DNA from: CAWFZT01 sp963820415
GTDB lineage: Bacteria > Chloroflexota > Anaerolineae > Anaerolineales > Anaerolineaceae
Direction: 5' to 3'
DNA length: 64,000 nucleotides
NCBI GenBank assembly: GCA_963820415.1
Contig: CAWFZT010000015.1
Span: 65,040-129,039 of the forward strand
Part shown: one piece after another, positions 1-8,396 of the stretch
How the letters are laid out: each line of letters starts with the position of its first letter
Position numbering within the stretch: the stretch's first letter is position 1
Made by a program: the position numbers and the translations under genes
Notes under the pieces: generated by a model
Databases searched by the model: none
Seen by the model: only the letters and a program-made list of their open reading frames with translations
What the model was told of the DNA's origin: nothing

Positions 1-80
1 TCATAGCTATCCAATTCAAGTAGAGTTTTCAAGAGAAGCTGCATAATTTCATCGTCTTCGATTAGCATGATCCTATTCAT
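1..80 (-). CDS. Response regulator receiver protein (N-terminus only, cut by window edge)
   Basis: The minus strand opens with ATG at 80-78 and reads MNRIMLIEDDEIMQLLLKTL, continuing to the left edge without a stop. A hydrophobic beta strand followed by the acidic pair EDD is the start of a CheY-like receiver domain. The phosphoacceptor aspartate lies outside the window. Its start codon overlaps the lon stop by 8 bp (ATGAATAG), so the two are probably translationally coupled. The output domain cannot be seen. Confidence 0.7.
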   Translation of the reverse strand, partial: MNRIMLIEDDEIMQLLLKTLLELDSY

Positions 81-2643
81 TGGAGTTTGCCCCTTGGGTT
101 TCACCGCTTTGATTGCCTGCATCATCCAAGGCGTTCTTGAACACATCATCCAGTGTCTCAGCAAAAATGAATTTTTCTTCTTGCTGGACCTCTTCTGGAA
201 GCTCGTCCAGATCAGGCTCGTTTTCCTTGGGGATGATCAATGTGGACAAACCCAGCCGGTGGGCAGCCAGGACTTTTTCCTTAATCCCGCCAACGGGTAG
301 AACTTGACCTCTGAGGGTAATTTCTCCGGTCATGCCTACTTCTGGCCGGACCAATTTCCCGGTGAGCAGCGATACCAGGGCGGTAGCCATGGTAACCCCT
401 GCTGAAGGTCCATCTTTTGGCTGGGCGCCGGCTGGAATATGCATGTGCAGGTCAGATTTTTCAAAGAAATTCGGATCGATGCCAAGATGTTCGGCGCGTG
501 AACGGACAAACGACAGGGCGGCCTGCGCTGATTCTTGCATTACATTGCCAATTGAACCTGTAATCAGAAAGCCCTTGTTTCCCGGCATCCGTGTGGCTTC
601 AATAAAAAGTACTTCGCCTCCGGCAGGTGTCCAGGCCAACCCGGTCGCCACCCCCGGAATAGCTGTCCTGCGGATAATCTCTTGGTTCGCCAGAAAACGA
701 GGTCGGCCAAGGTAGGTTTTGATCTGATCGACCGTTATTTGGCTCGATATTGGTTTACCTTCACCGACCTGGACGACAATTTTCCGACACACTGCCCCAA
801 TTTCGCGCTCCAGGTTACGGACACCAGCCTCGCGAGTATATTGCCGGATGATCGACTGAAAGGCCTCTTCAGATAAGGATACTTCATCAGGTCTCAGGCC
901 ATTCTCCCTCAACTGCCGGGGAAGCAGGTAATTCTTGGCAATGGTGATTTTTTCACTTTCGGTATATCCTGCAATTCGGATGACTTCCATCCTATCCATC
1001 AAAGGGGCAGGGATTGTTTCGGCTTGATTGGCCGTGGTGATGAAGATCACCTGGGAAAGGTCGAAAGCCACCTCTAGGTAGTTATCCCGAAATTCATTAT
1101 TTTGTTCAGGATCCAGTACTTCCAGGAGGGCAGAAGCAGGGTCTCCATGAAAATCGACGGTAAGTTTGTCAATTTCATCCAACATAAAAACAGGATTGCG
1201 CGAATTTACCCGTCGCATGGCCTGGATAATCCGTCCAGGCATGGCGCCGATATAGGTGCGGCGATGGCCGCGAATCTCTGCCTCATCGCGCATGCCACCC
1301 AGGGATATCCTGATAAATTTACGCCCCAGAGCCCGGGCTATCGATTTTCCCAATGAGGTTTTCCCCACACCCGGAGGACCGATAAAGCACAAAATCACCC
1401 CTTCTCGCTCTCGACGGATCAAATCGGTCGATGGGTGATCTTTGAATTCCCGGGAGCGATCTAATTTCAGCCGTCGTACCGCCAGGAATTCGAGAATCCG
1501 CTCTTTAACATCTTTCAGGCCATAATGATCTATTTCCAGGATTTCACGGGCATGGGAGATATCCAGGTTATCCTCAGTGCAGGCCGTCCAGGGAAGAGAA
1601 ACCAACCAATCCAGGTAAGTGCGGATGACGCCATATTCTGCTGCGGCTGTAGGTAACCTGGAAAGACGGTCCAACTCGCGCCGGGCCAGTTTTTCAGCCT
1701 CGTCCGGCATATGGGCACTCTCAATTTTTTTCCTAAATTCCTCTACGTCCGCTGCCTGCTCATCAGCTTCCCCCAGCTCCTTCTGGATTGCTTTGACTTG
1801 CTCGCGTAAGAAATACTCTCGCTGCATTTTGTCAATTTCGGAGCGTGCTTCATTCTGGATGCGCTGACCCAGGTCGAGAACTTCGGTTTCTCGCGTTAAT
1901 ATTGAAACCAGTTTTCTAAGCTTTTTATCAGTAGAATCTAATTCGAGGATGAACTGAGCATCAACCAGTTCCATGCGCTGGAAATTGGCAATCGTATAGA
2001 CTGTTTGTAAGGGATCCTGGATTGCTGAAATTGAGCTGACCAATTCCCTGGGAATGGAAGGGATCATCTCAGCGATGTGCGCAAATTGATCGCGCACATT
2101 TCGGGCGAGCGCTTCGACCTCCAACCCGCTTTCAACCTGTTCGGGATTTGGTTCTATTCTTGCCCGTAAATAAGGCTCAGTTTGGGTATATTCTGCTGCT
2201 CGAAAGCGCGCCAGGCCTTGAACGAGAAGCCGGATGGTACCGTCCGGCGCTCTAAAGAGACGCTGGATCATGGCGACTGTGCCAATCTGGTATAGATCCT
2301 CAGGCGTGGGATTTTCGTTTTCCGCATTTTTTGATGAAATCAGACCGATCAATCGGTCTTCGAGGACGATATCGTCCACCAGCCGGATAGATCGTGGCTG
2401 CCCGATGGTCAAAGGCACTGCAGTCTGAGGATAAACGACAAGACCCCTGAGCGGCAGGATTGGCAATTCCGAAGGGAGGTTTACGGACGGCTGTTCGCCA
2501 AGTTGCTGCTCTTCGATTTCCGAAGAAACCTCCGAGTCTGTTATCGATGGTGGATTTTCCAGCAGAACCTCCGTTAAATTTTCATCGAACTCATCTGCCC
2601 AATTGAGTAAACCTTTATTCGGAAGCCAACGAGAAGCGGGCAT
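73..2643 (-). CDS. lon: ATP-dependent Lon protease
   Basis: An 856-residue LonA-type protease, degrading misfolded and regulatory proteins in the cytoplasm. An acidic leader of about 58 residues precedes the N-terminal LON substrate domain (LPILPLRGLVVYP, about 60-260). The AAA+ module has Walker A GPPGVGKT at 422-429 and Walker B FMLDEID near 487. The C-terminal S16 protease domain carries the catalytic Ser747 (PKDGPSAG) and Lys790 (GGIKEK). The acidic leader is longer than in Escherichia coli Lon; its role is unknown. The gene lies 9 bp after hsp20 on the same strand, a likely heat-shock operon, and its stop overlaps the next response regulator. Confidence 0.97.
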   Translation of the reverse strand: MPASRWLPNKGLLNWADEFDENLTEVLLENPPSITDSEVSSEIEEQQLGEQPSVNLPSELPILPLRGLVVYPQTAVPLTIGQPRSIRLVDDIVLEDRLIGLISSKNAENENPTPEDLYQIGTVAMIQRLFRAPDGTIRLLVQGLARFRAAEYTQTEPYLRARIEPNPEQVESGLEVEALARNVRDQFAHIAEMIPSIPRELVSSISAIQDPLQTVYTIANFQRMELVDAQFILELDSTDKKLRKLVSILTRETEVLDLGQRIQNEARSEIDKMQREYFLREQVKAIQKELGEADEQAADVEEFRKKIESAHMPDEAEKLARRELDRLSRLPTAAAEYGVIRTYLDWLVSLPWTACTEDNLDISHAREILEIDHYGLKDVKERILEFLAVRRLKLDRSREFKDHPSTDLIRREREGVILCFIGPPGVGKTSLGKSIARALGRKFIRISLGGMRDEAEIRGHRRTYIGAMPGRIIQAMRRVNSRNPVFMLDEIDKLTVDFHGDPASALLEVLDPEQNNEFRDNYLEVAFDLSQVIFITTANQAETIPAPLMDRMEVIRIAGYTESEKITIAKNYLLPRQLRENGLRPDEVSLSEEAFQSIIRQYTREAGVRNLEREIGAVCRKIVVQVGEGKPISSQITVDQIKTYLGRPRFLANQEIIRRTAIPGVATGLAWTPAGGEVLFIEATRMPGNKGFLITGSIGNVMQESAQAALSFVRSRAEHLGIDPNFFEKSDLHMHIPAGAQPKDGPSAGVTMATALVSLLTGKLVRPEVGMTGEITLRGQVLPVGGIKEKVLAAHRLGLSTLIIPKENEPDLDELPEEVQQEEKFIFAETLDDVFKNALDDAGNQSGETQGANSNE

Positions 2644-2652
2644 AGTTTTATA

Positions 2653-3084
2653 TTAATCCCCTTCACTGATGATTATTTTCTTCGGCGTTAATTTAGGTAA
2701 CCATACCCAGAGGAATCCCTGGGTATATTCGGCGACGCACCGGTCGACATCTATCGGGCTAGAAAGCTCAACCTCAGTGACGAATTCTCCAAAATAAATT
2801 TCCATCTGGTGGAAAGATTTCCGCTCCAGGGTGTCAGGCCGCTCACCGCTGATGGTCAGAACGTTCTGGTCAAGTGTGACAGAAAAATTCTTTTCGTACA
2901 TACCGGCAATCTCAACAATCACGACAAAATTATCTTCAGTCTCGTACACGTCTGTCGGAGGTCGCCATATATGGGGATGGCTGGTCAAACGCCAGTTAGC
3001 AAGACTGGAATAGTAGTGCGAAGATGTCTCAGGCAGTGTATTGCTCGACCGAACGGGAGTGGGTTTAAGATTTATAATGATCAT
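2653..3084 (-). CDS. Small heat shock protein, Hsp20/alpha-crystallin family
   Basis: A 143-residue chaperone that holds unfolding proteins without using ATP. The alpha-crystallin domain starts near residue 41 (WRPPTDVYETEDNFVV) and ends in the characteristic strand EYTQGFLWVWLPK. The usual C-terminal IxI anchor may be the KKIIISEGD tail. The ATG at 3084 is preceded by a strong ribosome site (AGGAGGG). The gene lies directly upstream of lon, so chaperone and protease are probably co-transcribed; a TATAAT on the minus strand close to the 3' end of the upstream tRNA may be its promoter. Confidence 0.93.
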   Translation of the reverse strand: MIIINLKPTPVRSSNTLPETSSHYYSSLANWRLTSHPHIWRPPTDVYETEDNFVVIVEIAGMYEKNFSVTLDQNVLTISGERPDTLERKSFHQMEIYFGEFVTEVELSSPIDVDRCVAEYTQGFLWVWLPKLTPKKIIISEGD

Positions 3085-3141
3085 ATCAAAACCCTCCTAA
3101 TTGTAATTAAACGAGTCATATTCTTTTCTATTTATTATAGC

Positions 3142-3214
3142 GCCCCTGGTGGGATTTGAACCCACAACCATCGGATTAGAAGTCCGGTGCTCTGTCCAAT
3201 TGAGCTACAGGGGC
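3142..3214 (-). tRNA. tRNA-Arg(TCT)
   Basis: A 73-nt cloverleaf on the minus strand: the 7-bp acceptor stem GCCCCTG pairs with CAGGGGC, the D arm is AGCTCAATTGGACAGAGC, the anticodon loop is CTTCTAA with anticodon TCT, and the T arm holds GGTTCAAATCC. The genomic sequence lacks the CCA tail. The outermost anticodon-stem pair appears to be C27:A43, a mismatch; the other four pairs are intact. It decodes AGA and probably AGG. Confidence 0.95.
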
Positions 3215-3291
3215 AATATTAACTCCGATTTCCAGGTACGAAAGTCTGCAAAATCCAATTTCTTCCAATGCCAGACAGTCTGGGAATAATT

Positions 3292-3729
3292 TTACGCAGA
3301 TTTTCCTGGTCGTAAACCTTTATAAACCTGTCCACCGGTAAGCGTCCGTAAAATCATCTCAGCCGTTTTTCCGGTATGAGCAGCGAGATCAATAGGGGTC
3401 ATAGGAATATTACCGTTGGCCAGAAGTACTCGAAAAACTGCGTCAACCAGAGTGGTATATTGGGTCAGAAAGTCAGATTGCTTGGCGCAATGGGTTATGA
3501 GGATGTTCTGCAGCCCATCTACAGAGTGCACTTCGGCAGTTTGAGGATCCACCCAATCGATGGAGATGTTTCCCTCAAGGTCAGAAAAAGCCTGTTGGTG
3601 TTCCGGGCAAAGGCAGCTTAGCAAAAAGACACGCCAATTATTGTCATGCTGCTTCCACCAATCAAAATCAATGTGGAACGGAGTCTGAATGGTAGGTTTT
3701 ACCAGGCTAAAATGTTTGGCCTCAATCAT
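3292..3729 (-). CDS. Conserved hypothetical protein
   Basis: A 145-residue soluble protein with no signal peptide, membrane segment or family I recognise. It has a tryptophan-rich N-terminal part (IDFDWWKQHDNNWRVF), a pair of Cys residues in LLSCLCPEHQQ, and a C-terminal helical part with GKTAEMILRTLTGGQ. The C-terminal LAAHTGKTAEMILRTL looks like a small helix-turn-helix, but this is weak. Its ATG overlaps the stop of the preceding gene (ATGA, 3726-3729), so it is translationally coupled to the 3726-5330 gene pair and probably works with it. Confidence 0.7.
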   Translation of the reverse strand: MIEAKHFSLVKPTIQTPFHIDFDWWKQHDNNWRVFLLSCLCPEHQQAFSDLEGNISIDWVDPQTAEVHSVDGLQNILITHCAKQSDFLTQYTTLVDAVFRVLLANGNIPMTPIDLAAHTGKTAEMILRTLTGGQVYKGLRPGKSA

Positions 3730-4085
3730 TGTCTCTGTTCCTCCTGGTAACTCTCGTTCAAGCGGAAATACAGGTCACCGAGATGTTTTGCCCAGGGTTG
3801 TTCGACCAAAATACTAAGGATTGGTCCCGGTGGGCAGCGGCGGACTATATTCACCGCAGCGTAGAGTTCTTGAGCGTGGACATGACCTTGAGGACTCAGC
3901 TTGGTCAATTCCTTCATCATCAGTAATACGACCTGTTCGAGAGTTCCACGCTGACGGTTGCTCTGCTCCCATATTTTCTCCAGGGCATGTAAGTCAGGAA
4001 TGACGATAGCCATCCGTTCGTTGTAATTAGCGGAGACCAACTGTTTCAGCATGGCAAATACTATTCCGCCATCCGCTCCGATCAA
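3726..4085 (-). CDS. Conserved hypothetical protein; probable C-terminal part of the 4146-5330 gene after an in-frame TGA
   Basis: A 119-residue reading frame from a TTG at 4085; an ATG at 4052 is an alternative start. The same frame stays open back to the TGA at 4148-4146 that ends the upstream gene. The skipped stretch reads as ordinary coding sequence (GEVIIKAEKKRSACEWIRTA), which runs smoothly into LIGADGGIVFAMLKQLV. This part contains a well-structured helical segment (SPQGHVHAQELYAAVNIVRR) and ends at an ATGA overlap with the next gene. I infer that 5330-3726 was or is one protein of about 535 residues. Function is not recognised. Confidence 0.6.
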   Translation of the reverse strand: MIGADGGIVFAMLKQLVSANYNERMAIVIPDLHALEKIWEQSNRQRGTLEQVVLLMMKELTKLSPQGHVHAQELYAAVNIVRRCPPGPILSILVEQPWAKHLGDLYFRLNESYQEEQRQ

Positions 4086-4145
4086 GGCTGTGCGAATCCA
4101 TTCACACGCTGACCGCTTTTTTTCAGCCTTGATAATTACTTCTCC

Positions 4146-5330
4146 TCAATTCTTGCCACGGATGATATGGATGAGGCTGCCCGGAATTAATCCCTGCCCT
4201 GCATACCAATCCTTAAGCCCAAAAACATATCGAGAAGAGCGTACCACCCAGCCATAAAATTTTTGTCCGGAATCGCCATCTACGAAAGTAAACAGGACGC
4301 GCGGCGCTTCGTAGGCAGTTGGGAAAAGGCGACGGATTTGCGTGGGCAAAGGTAGTGTTCCGCTTCGCCAGTGGGGAAATATCAAGCTGATGGTCGTTTC
4401 GTTCACATCCCATGATGGCGATTCCTCGATCTCAAGCTCATCCTGGACTTCATTTTCAATAACTTTGACCAGATCACTGATATATGTGTGATCATAGGTG
4501 ATAGCGGAGAACTTCAGATAGGAAGGAGTTTGCTGAACCCATTCGGGTTCCAGGCGCTTAAGAAACCATAATATCTCGCCTGCCGGCCCGACTTCATCAA
4601 ACCGGCTATCTTGCTGCAGAGCCAGGTTTAGAGAGAATTCGGTCAATTTTGAATTTACATCCGTTGGCAATTCAATTTGTTCCAGGATTGTCTTTGTTGA
4701 GAGCGGTTTTCCGGATTCCATTTCGAGCAGCGCTTCGGCCAGGTTAAGATCGCCAACGTTAACATCGACCAGCAAGGCTTTTGGAAACCATTTGCCTGCA
4801 ATGCAGACCAGGTCAGGATTATTTTCGAGCCTGTTGGTAAGCTGGTCAGCCAGCCACTCACCATATATTTGAATAACGTACTTACTATCCAGCTTCGGGT
4901 CATTCAGATTAATGGAGACCGGCTGGTTGAGGATATGGTTTTCAATTCCTGCGGCAAAAAAATGCTTATCACCGGAATCTAGCACAACTTCAATGACGTC
5001 AAAAGGCAGAAGTTCTGGGTTGTGGCCCTCACGAATGCCGGCGACTTTCCCTTTTTGCCAATCCAAGGTAGGAAAGACTAAAGGCTGGTCAACCTGGTAG
5101 TGGTTCTTTGGAAGATAGATGGTACTGCCAGCCAGTTTGTCATTTTCAAGAGTTTTTTTTTCTTGTTTTATTCGCTCTTCAATTAATACAGCGGTTAATT
5201 CTTGTGAGTCTTGCGGAATCTCAATTTCCAAAAGATGATTGTAGATAATTTCGAGATCAGAATCCTGGATGGTGAGGTTGTCCCAATACTTCGCGTCAAT
5301 GGATAAGGGTTTGAATGCCATGTTTTGCAT
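4146..5330 (-). CDS. Conserved hypothetical protein (N-terminal part)
   Basis: A 394-residue protein with no signal peptide or membrane helix and no motif I can assign. It is acidic and alternates predicted beta and helical segments; the last 100 residues are beta-rich with several Trp (KFYGWVVRSSRYVFGLKDWY). It stops at TGA 4148-4146, and the frame then continues open into the 3726-4085 coding region, so this is probably the N-terminal three quarters of a longer protein. It lies 70 bp downstream of the LysM/M23 gene on the same strand. A role in the envelope or in nucleic acid metabolism cannot be decided from sequence. Confidence 0.65.
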   Translation of the reverse strand: MQNMAFKPLSIDAKYWDNLTIQDSDLEIIYNHLLEIEIPQDSQELTAVLIEERIKQEKKTLENDKLAGSTIYLPKNHYQVDQPLVFPTLDWQKGKVAGIREGHNPELLPFDVIEVVLDSGDKHFFAAGIENHILNQPVSINLNDPKLDSKYVIQIYGEWLADQLTNRLENNPDLVCIAGKWFPKALLVDVNVGDLNLAEALLEMESGKPLSTKTILEQIELPTDVNSKLTEFSLNLALQQDSRFDEVGPAGEILWFLKRLEPEWVQQTPSYLKFSAITYDHTYISDLVKVIENEVQDELEIEESPSWDVNETTISLIFPHWRSGTLPLPTQIRRLFPTAYEAPRVLFTFVDGDSGQKFYGWVVRSSRYVFGLKDWYAGQGLIPGSLIHIIRGKN

Positions 5331-5400
5331 ATCTTAAAGGATTATATCCTGATCATCGAATAGGAATAAACTCATATAAATATTATACCTTACCTTGCTT

Positions 5401-6816
5401 TCATGGATATGTATTATTGATCCAGTCCAATGGATCTACCTGTACCCTATTAACCCACATGTCCCAATGGAGATGCGGGCCAGTTACCCGGCCGGTATCT
5501 CCAATCAATCCAATTAATTGACCGGCTTCTACCTCGTCTCCGACTTTTACTTTCACCTCGGATTGGTGAGCATAGCCGCTGAAGATTCCCCACCCGTGGT
5601 CGATGACCGTATAATTACCTCTTACCGTAAGCAGTTCGGCAAAAACCACCTTTCCAGGAGCCACAGCATAGATATTTAAGTTGTTTCCGCAGGCGCTTAA
5701 ATCAATTCCAGCGTGGAAAGTATTAAAAGGGCCATTGTTATAGGAGCGCAGATTTCCATAACGGTCAGTAGTGCAATCCGGAAACAGAGCGTATCCTTTG
5801 GGAACATCGATCGGCGGCTTGAAGGTGCCATCCCAAAGGCGGTCAGAAGTTATCACACTAACTACTTTATCAACCAAAGCATCTTCAGGCCCTGTTATTG
5901 CCGGATCGGTGGTAATAGAATCCACCGGAAGAGGAGGATCTTCAATGCGGGGGCGCTGAACGACCAGGATCGACTGCTCAAATTTAAAAGGACTCCCCCC
6001 GGGAACATCCCCGTTGATGTCGATGGGATAAATACCCTGGTCCGTCATCCGGTATATCCCTTGGAAGGCGATGTATTCGTTCTCTTTATTCTTGAAAAAA
6101 TGCAACTGTTGGCCGGTGAGTGTCCCGGATAAGTTGATGGGTTGCCTGGTAGTGATTTTTATCTCGGTGGTTTCTCCCTGAATGAGTGGCAAAGGAGTGA
6201 TTTCCACCTTAGAAATGAAAGGAGAAATCGGGTTGACATCCGCTTGAGTTTGACTGGCATTTCCGAAAACCATCTCTCCAGGAATGACATCCCAGATGCC
6301 CTGCCAATTATTCCTGCCTACAAGCGTCCAGGGGTTCGAGTTAGTTTTGACGGCCATGTCCAGCAGGGTTTCACTATCATCCAATGCTCCAAGCGGGGAA
6401 AATTTGGCTGCCTGTTCGTTTTCTGGGACGATCAATGAAGAACCCGCGTAAATTTCATCTGGACTGGTGATGTGATTCAAACGAACAAATAAAGCCTCAT
6501 CGATTTGGGTTTTGAGTAAAATGGATTTAAAGGTTTCTCCCAATTGGGCATTTTCAGACGTTAGCACTCCTGAAATCCCTTCGAAACCAGGGATAATTAA
6601 CCTTGCGCCCACAGTAATTGCATTTGGATCGGTGATGTTATTTGCCTGGATCAACGCATCTAGAGTGATCCCGAATTCTATAGCAATCTTAGTGAGTGTG
6701 TCCCCATTTTGGACGATATATACTGGATTATCCGTTGGAGCTTGGGCTTTGGCTGGAGACGCAGGGCTAATCAGAAATAAAATTATTAAACAAACCAGTA
6801 TCTTTTTATATATCAT
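5401..6816 (-). CDS. Secreted LysM domain M23 family metallopeptidase
   Basis: A 471-residue exported peptidoglycan hydrolase or its regulator. A signal peptide (about residues 1-25, cleavage after PAKA) is followed by a LysM motif (YIVQNGDTLTKIAIEFGIT, about 33-78) that binds glycan, and a second, weaker LysM-like stretch (LFVRLNHITSPDEIYAGSSL). The C-terminal LytM/M23 domain has the zinc ligand motifs HAGIDLS and PHLHWDMW. Both motifs are present, so it should be catalytically active, cutting peptide cross-links. Its first codons overlap the stop of the DUF192 gene by 11 bp. Confidence 0.92.
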   Translation of the reverse strand: MIYKKILVCLIILFLISPASPAKAQAPTDNPVYIVQNGDTLTKIAIEFGITLDALIQANNITDPNAITVGARLIIPGFEGISGVLTSENAQLGETFKSILLKTQIDEALFVRLNHITSPDEIYAGSSLIVPENEQAAKFSPLGALDDSETLLDMAVKTNSNPWTLVGRNNWQGIWDVIPGEMVFGNASQTQADVNPISPFISKVEITPLPLIQGETTEIKITTRQPINLSGTLTGQQLHFFKNKENEYIAFQGIYRMTDQGIYPIDINGDVPGGSPFKFEQSILVVQRPRIEDPPLPVDSITTDPAITGPEDALVDKVVSVITSDRLWDGTFKPPIDVPKGYALFPDCTTDRYGNLRSYNNGPFNTFHAGIDLSACGNNLNIYAVAPGKVVFAELLTVRGNYTVIDHGWGIFSGYAHQSEVKVKVGDEVEAGQLIGLIGDTGRVTGPHLHWDMWVNRVQVDPLDWINNTYP

Positions 6817-7174
6817 TGAAAGATAAAATATCTCCTATCCTGAAATCGAAAAAACGATCAGGATGTATTTCTAATGTGTACTTGGATGGAACGGCGGGTA
6901 AGTAAAAAGGATGCCCTTTCCTGGCTATTTTCACATCAACTACCTGTAATTGTGAATCAATCCAGATGACGGCAATATCAAACCGCATAAAAAACATGTA
7001 AATCGCCGAATTTATTCTACTTTCACTGTCTTCAACCAGAAGAAGACCTTCGAATTCACCCAGTCCCGAATGAAACATCAGACCCTTAAAACGACAAAAA
7101 AAACTCGAACAGAAACTGACCTTCATATCTTGAAACGCTAAATTAGTGACATTTCGAACTCTGATTTGCTTCAT
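6806..7174 (-). CDS. DUF192 family protein
   Basis: A 122-residue protein of the DUF192 family (Pfam PF02643). Recognisable features are the segment FCRFKGLMFHSGLGEFEGLLL, the FFMRFDIAVIWID strand, and the closing YTLEIHPDRFFDFRIGDIL, matching the family's conserved GLM...GM.F...F.MPID.VFID...ALEL.AG pattern, though the usual glycine-rich turn near the end is degenerate. There is no signal peptide, unlike many members. Function of the family is unknown. It overlaps the downstream LysM/M23 gene by 11 bp, suggesting an envelope context. Confidence 0.8.
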   Translation of the reverse strand: MKQIRVRNVTNLAFQDMKVSFCSSFFCRFKGLMFHSGLGEFEGLLLVEDSESRINSAIYMFFMRFDIAVIWIDSQLQVVDVKIARKGHPFYLPAVPSKYTLEIHPDRFFDFRIGDILSFNDI

Positions 7175-7202
7175 TATTCAAGAAATATGGCCAGCAATTT
7201 TA

Positions 7203-7604
7203 TCATTGATTGGTTTTTCCACTCGAATTTAATACGAGTTCAACGGATTCCTGAAGTTCCTTGGGGTGGAATGGTTTACAAAGGTACCCATCTACTTTGG
7301 CGATATGCAAACCCAGCACCCGATCAATAGGTTGAGCTCTGGCTGTGATAACAATCACGGGGATGTCTTTTGTGCTATCGATTGCCTTCAATTGGTGGTA
7401 CACGTCCCATCCGTCCATGCCAGGCATCATCAAATCGAGGAGAATCAGGTCTGGAGCTTCTTCTTTGACAGTTTCAAGACCTGCAGCCCCGCTGGCAGTC
7501 CCTTTTACCTCATAACCAAGCCTGCCCAGGATTAGATTCACGAGATCAATCATTTCAGGATCGTCTTCAAAATAGAAAATTTTGATTGATTTCTTGGTTT
7601 CCAT
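7203..7604 (-). CDS. Stand-alone response regulator receiver protein
   Basis: A 133-residue single-domain CheY-like protein. The acidic pocket is YFEDDPE, the phosphoacceptor lies in DLILLDLMMPGMDGW, the conserved Thr/Ser is in VIVITA, and the Lys in LCKPFHP. There is no output domain, so it signals by protein contact. An upstream in-frame start would add 23 residues, but ATG at 7604 follows a good ribosome site (GAGGGA) and begins just before the domain, so it is preferred. It is divergent from the NarL-type regulator at 7733. No histidine kinase is seen nearby. Confidence 0.9.
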   Translation of the reverse strand: METKKSIKIFYFEDDPEMIDLVNLILGRLGYEVKGTASGAAGLETVKEEAPDLILLDLMMPGMDGWDVYHQLKAIDSTKDIPVIVITARAQPIDRVLGLHIAKVDGYLCKPFHPKELQESVELVLNSSGKTNQ

Positions 7605-7732
7605 AAGTCCCTCGCAGTGTTTATTAAGTGTACCACAGCCTTTAAATATGGGGTTGTAAACTTTGCAAGACATTCTTACATTTACTTGTCATAGGTTGTA
7701 CAATTAGCTTACTTGTGCAGGAGGCTTTTTGA

Positions 7733-8387
7733 ATGGCAAAACAACGGATTTTATTGGTCGATGATCACGAGGTCGTGCGGTTAGGTTTAAAGGCTTTACT
7801 TGACCATCACCCCCAATTCGAAGTAATTGGGGAAGCTGGTACAGCCAAGGAAGCCCTTGATCAAGTCGCCCGTCATCACCCAGACGTAGTTTTAATGGAT
7901 ATCAGAACTCCCTGGAACCTCAGGGATCGAAGCCTGTGAGGAAATCACCCGCAATTATCCGCAAACCAAGGTTGTGATGCTCACCAGCTATGCAGAGGAT
8001 GAAATGTTATTCTCTGCTATCCGAGCTGGCGCCTCTGGATATGTTTTGAAGCAAATCGGTGGGGACGATCTGATCCGAGCGATTGAGGCCGTTGGGCGAG
8101 GTGAAGCATTATTAGATCCTGCGGTTACCCAGAGAGTATTTCAAGAAGTAAGAAGGGCGGTAAAAGAGGAAGAGGCTTCTGCCTTCGTCAATCTAAGCCA
8201 GCAAGAGAAGCATGTTTTACTACTTGTTTCTGAAGGAAAAACCAATCGAGAAATTGCCAAGGCTCTTTTCCTCGGAGAAGGTACAGTACGTAATTACGTA
8301 TCCAGTATTTTGTCGAAATTAGGCGTCAGTAATCGGGCAGAAGCAGCGGCGTATGCGGTAGAACACAGCCTTAGAGAATATCTCTAA
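7733..8387 (+). pseudogene. NarL/FixJ-type response regulator, frameshifted
   Basis: The first frame (7733-7939) encodes a receiver domain (ILLVDDHEVVRLGLKALL, VVLMDIRTP) and then runs off after the phosphorylation site. The expected continuation, GTSGIEACEEITRNYPQTKV, is in another frame, and 7974-8387 supplies the rest of the receiver (VVMLTSYAEDEM, YVLKQIGGDDL) and a LuxR-type helix-turn-helix (TNREIAKALFLGEGTVRNYV). Removing one C from the CCC at 7910-7912 restores a 217-residue transcription factor. Start ATG 7733 has a good AGGAGG site. Sequencing error is more likely than decay because both halves are well conserved. Confidence 0.88.
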
Positions 8388-8396
8388 TCAGGATGT

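Noticed and set aside
4146..4148. In-frame TGA as a selenocysteine codon
   Set aside because: No neighbouring cysteine motif or convincing SECIS stem-loop follows it; nonsense change or sequence error is simpler, despite selenium-related genes elsewhere.
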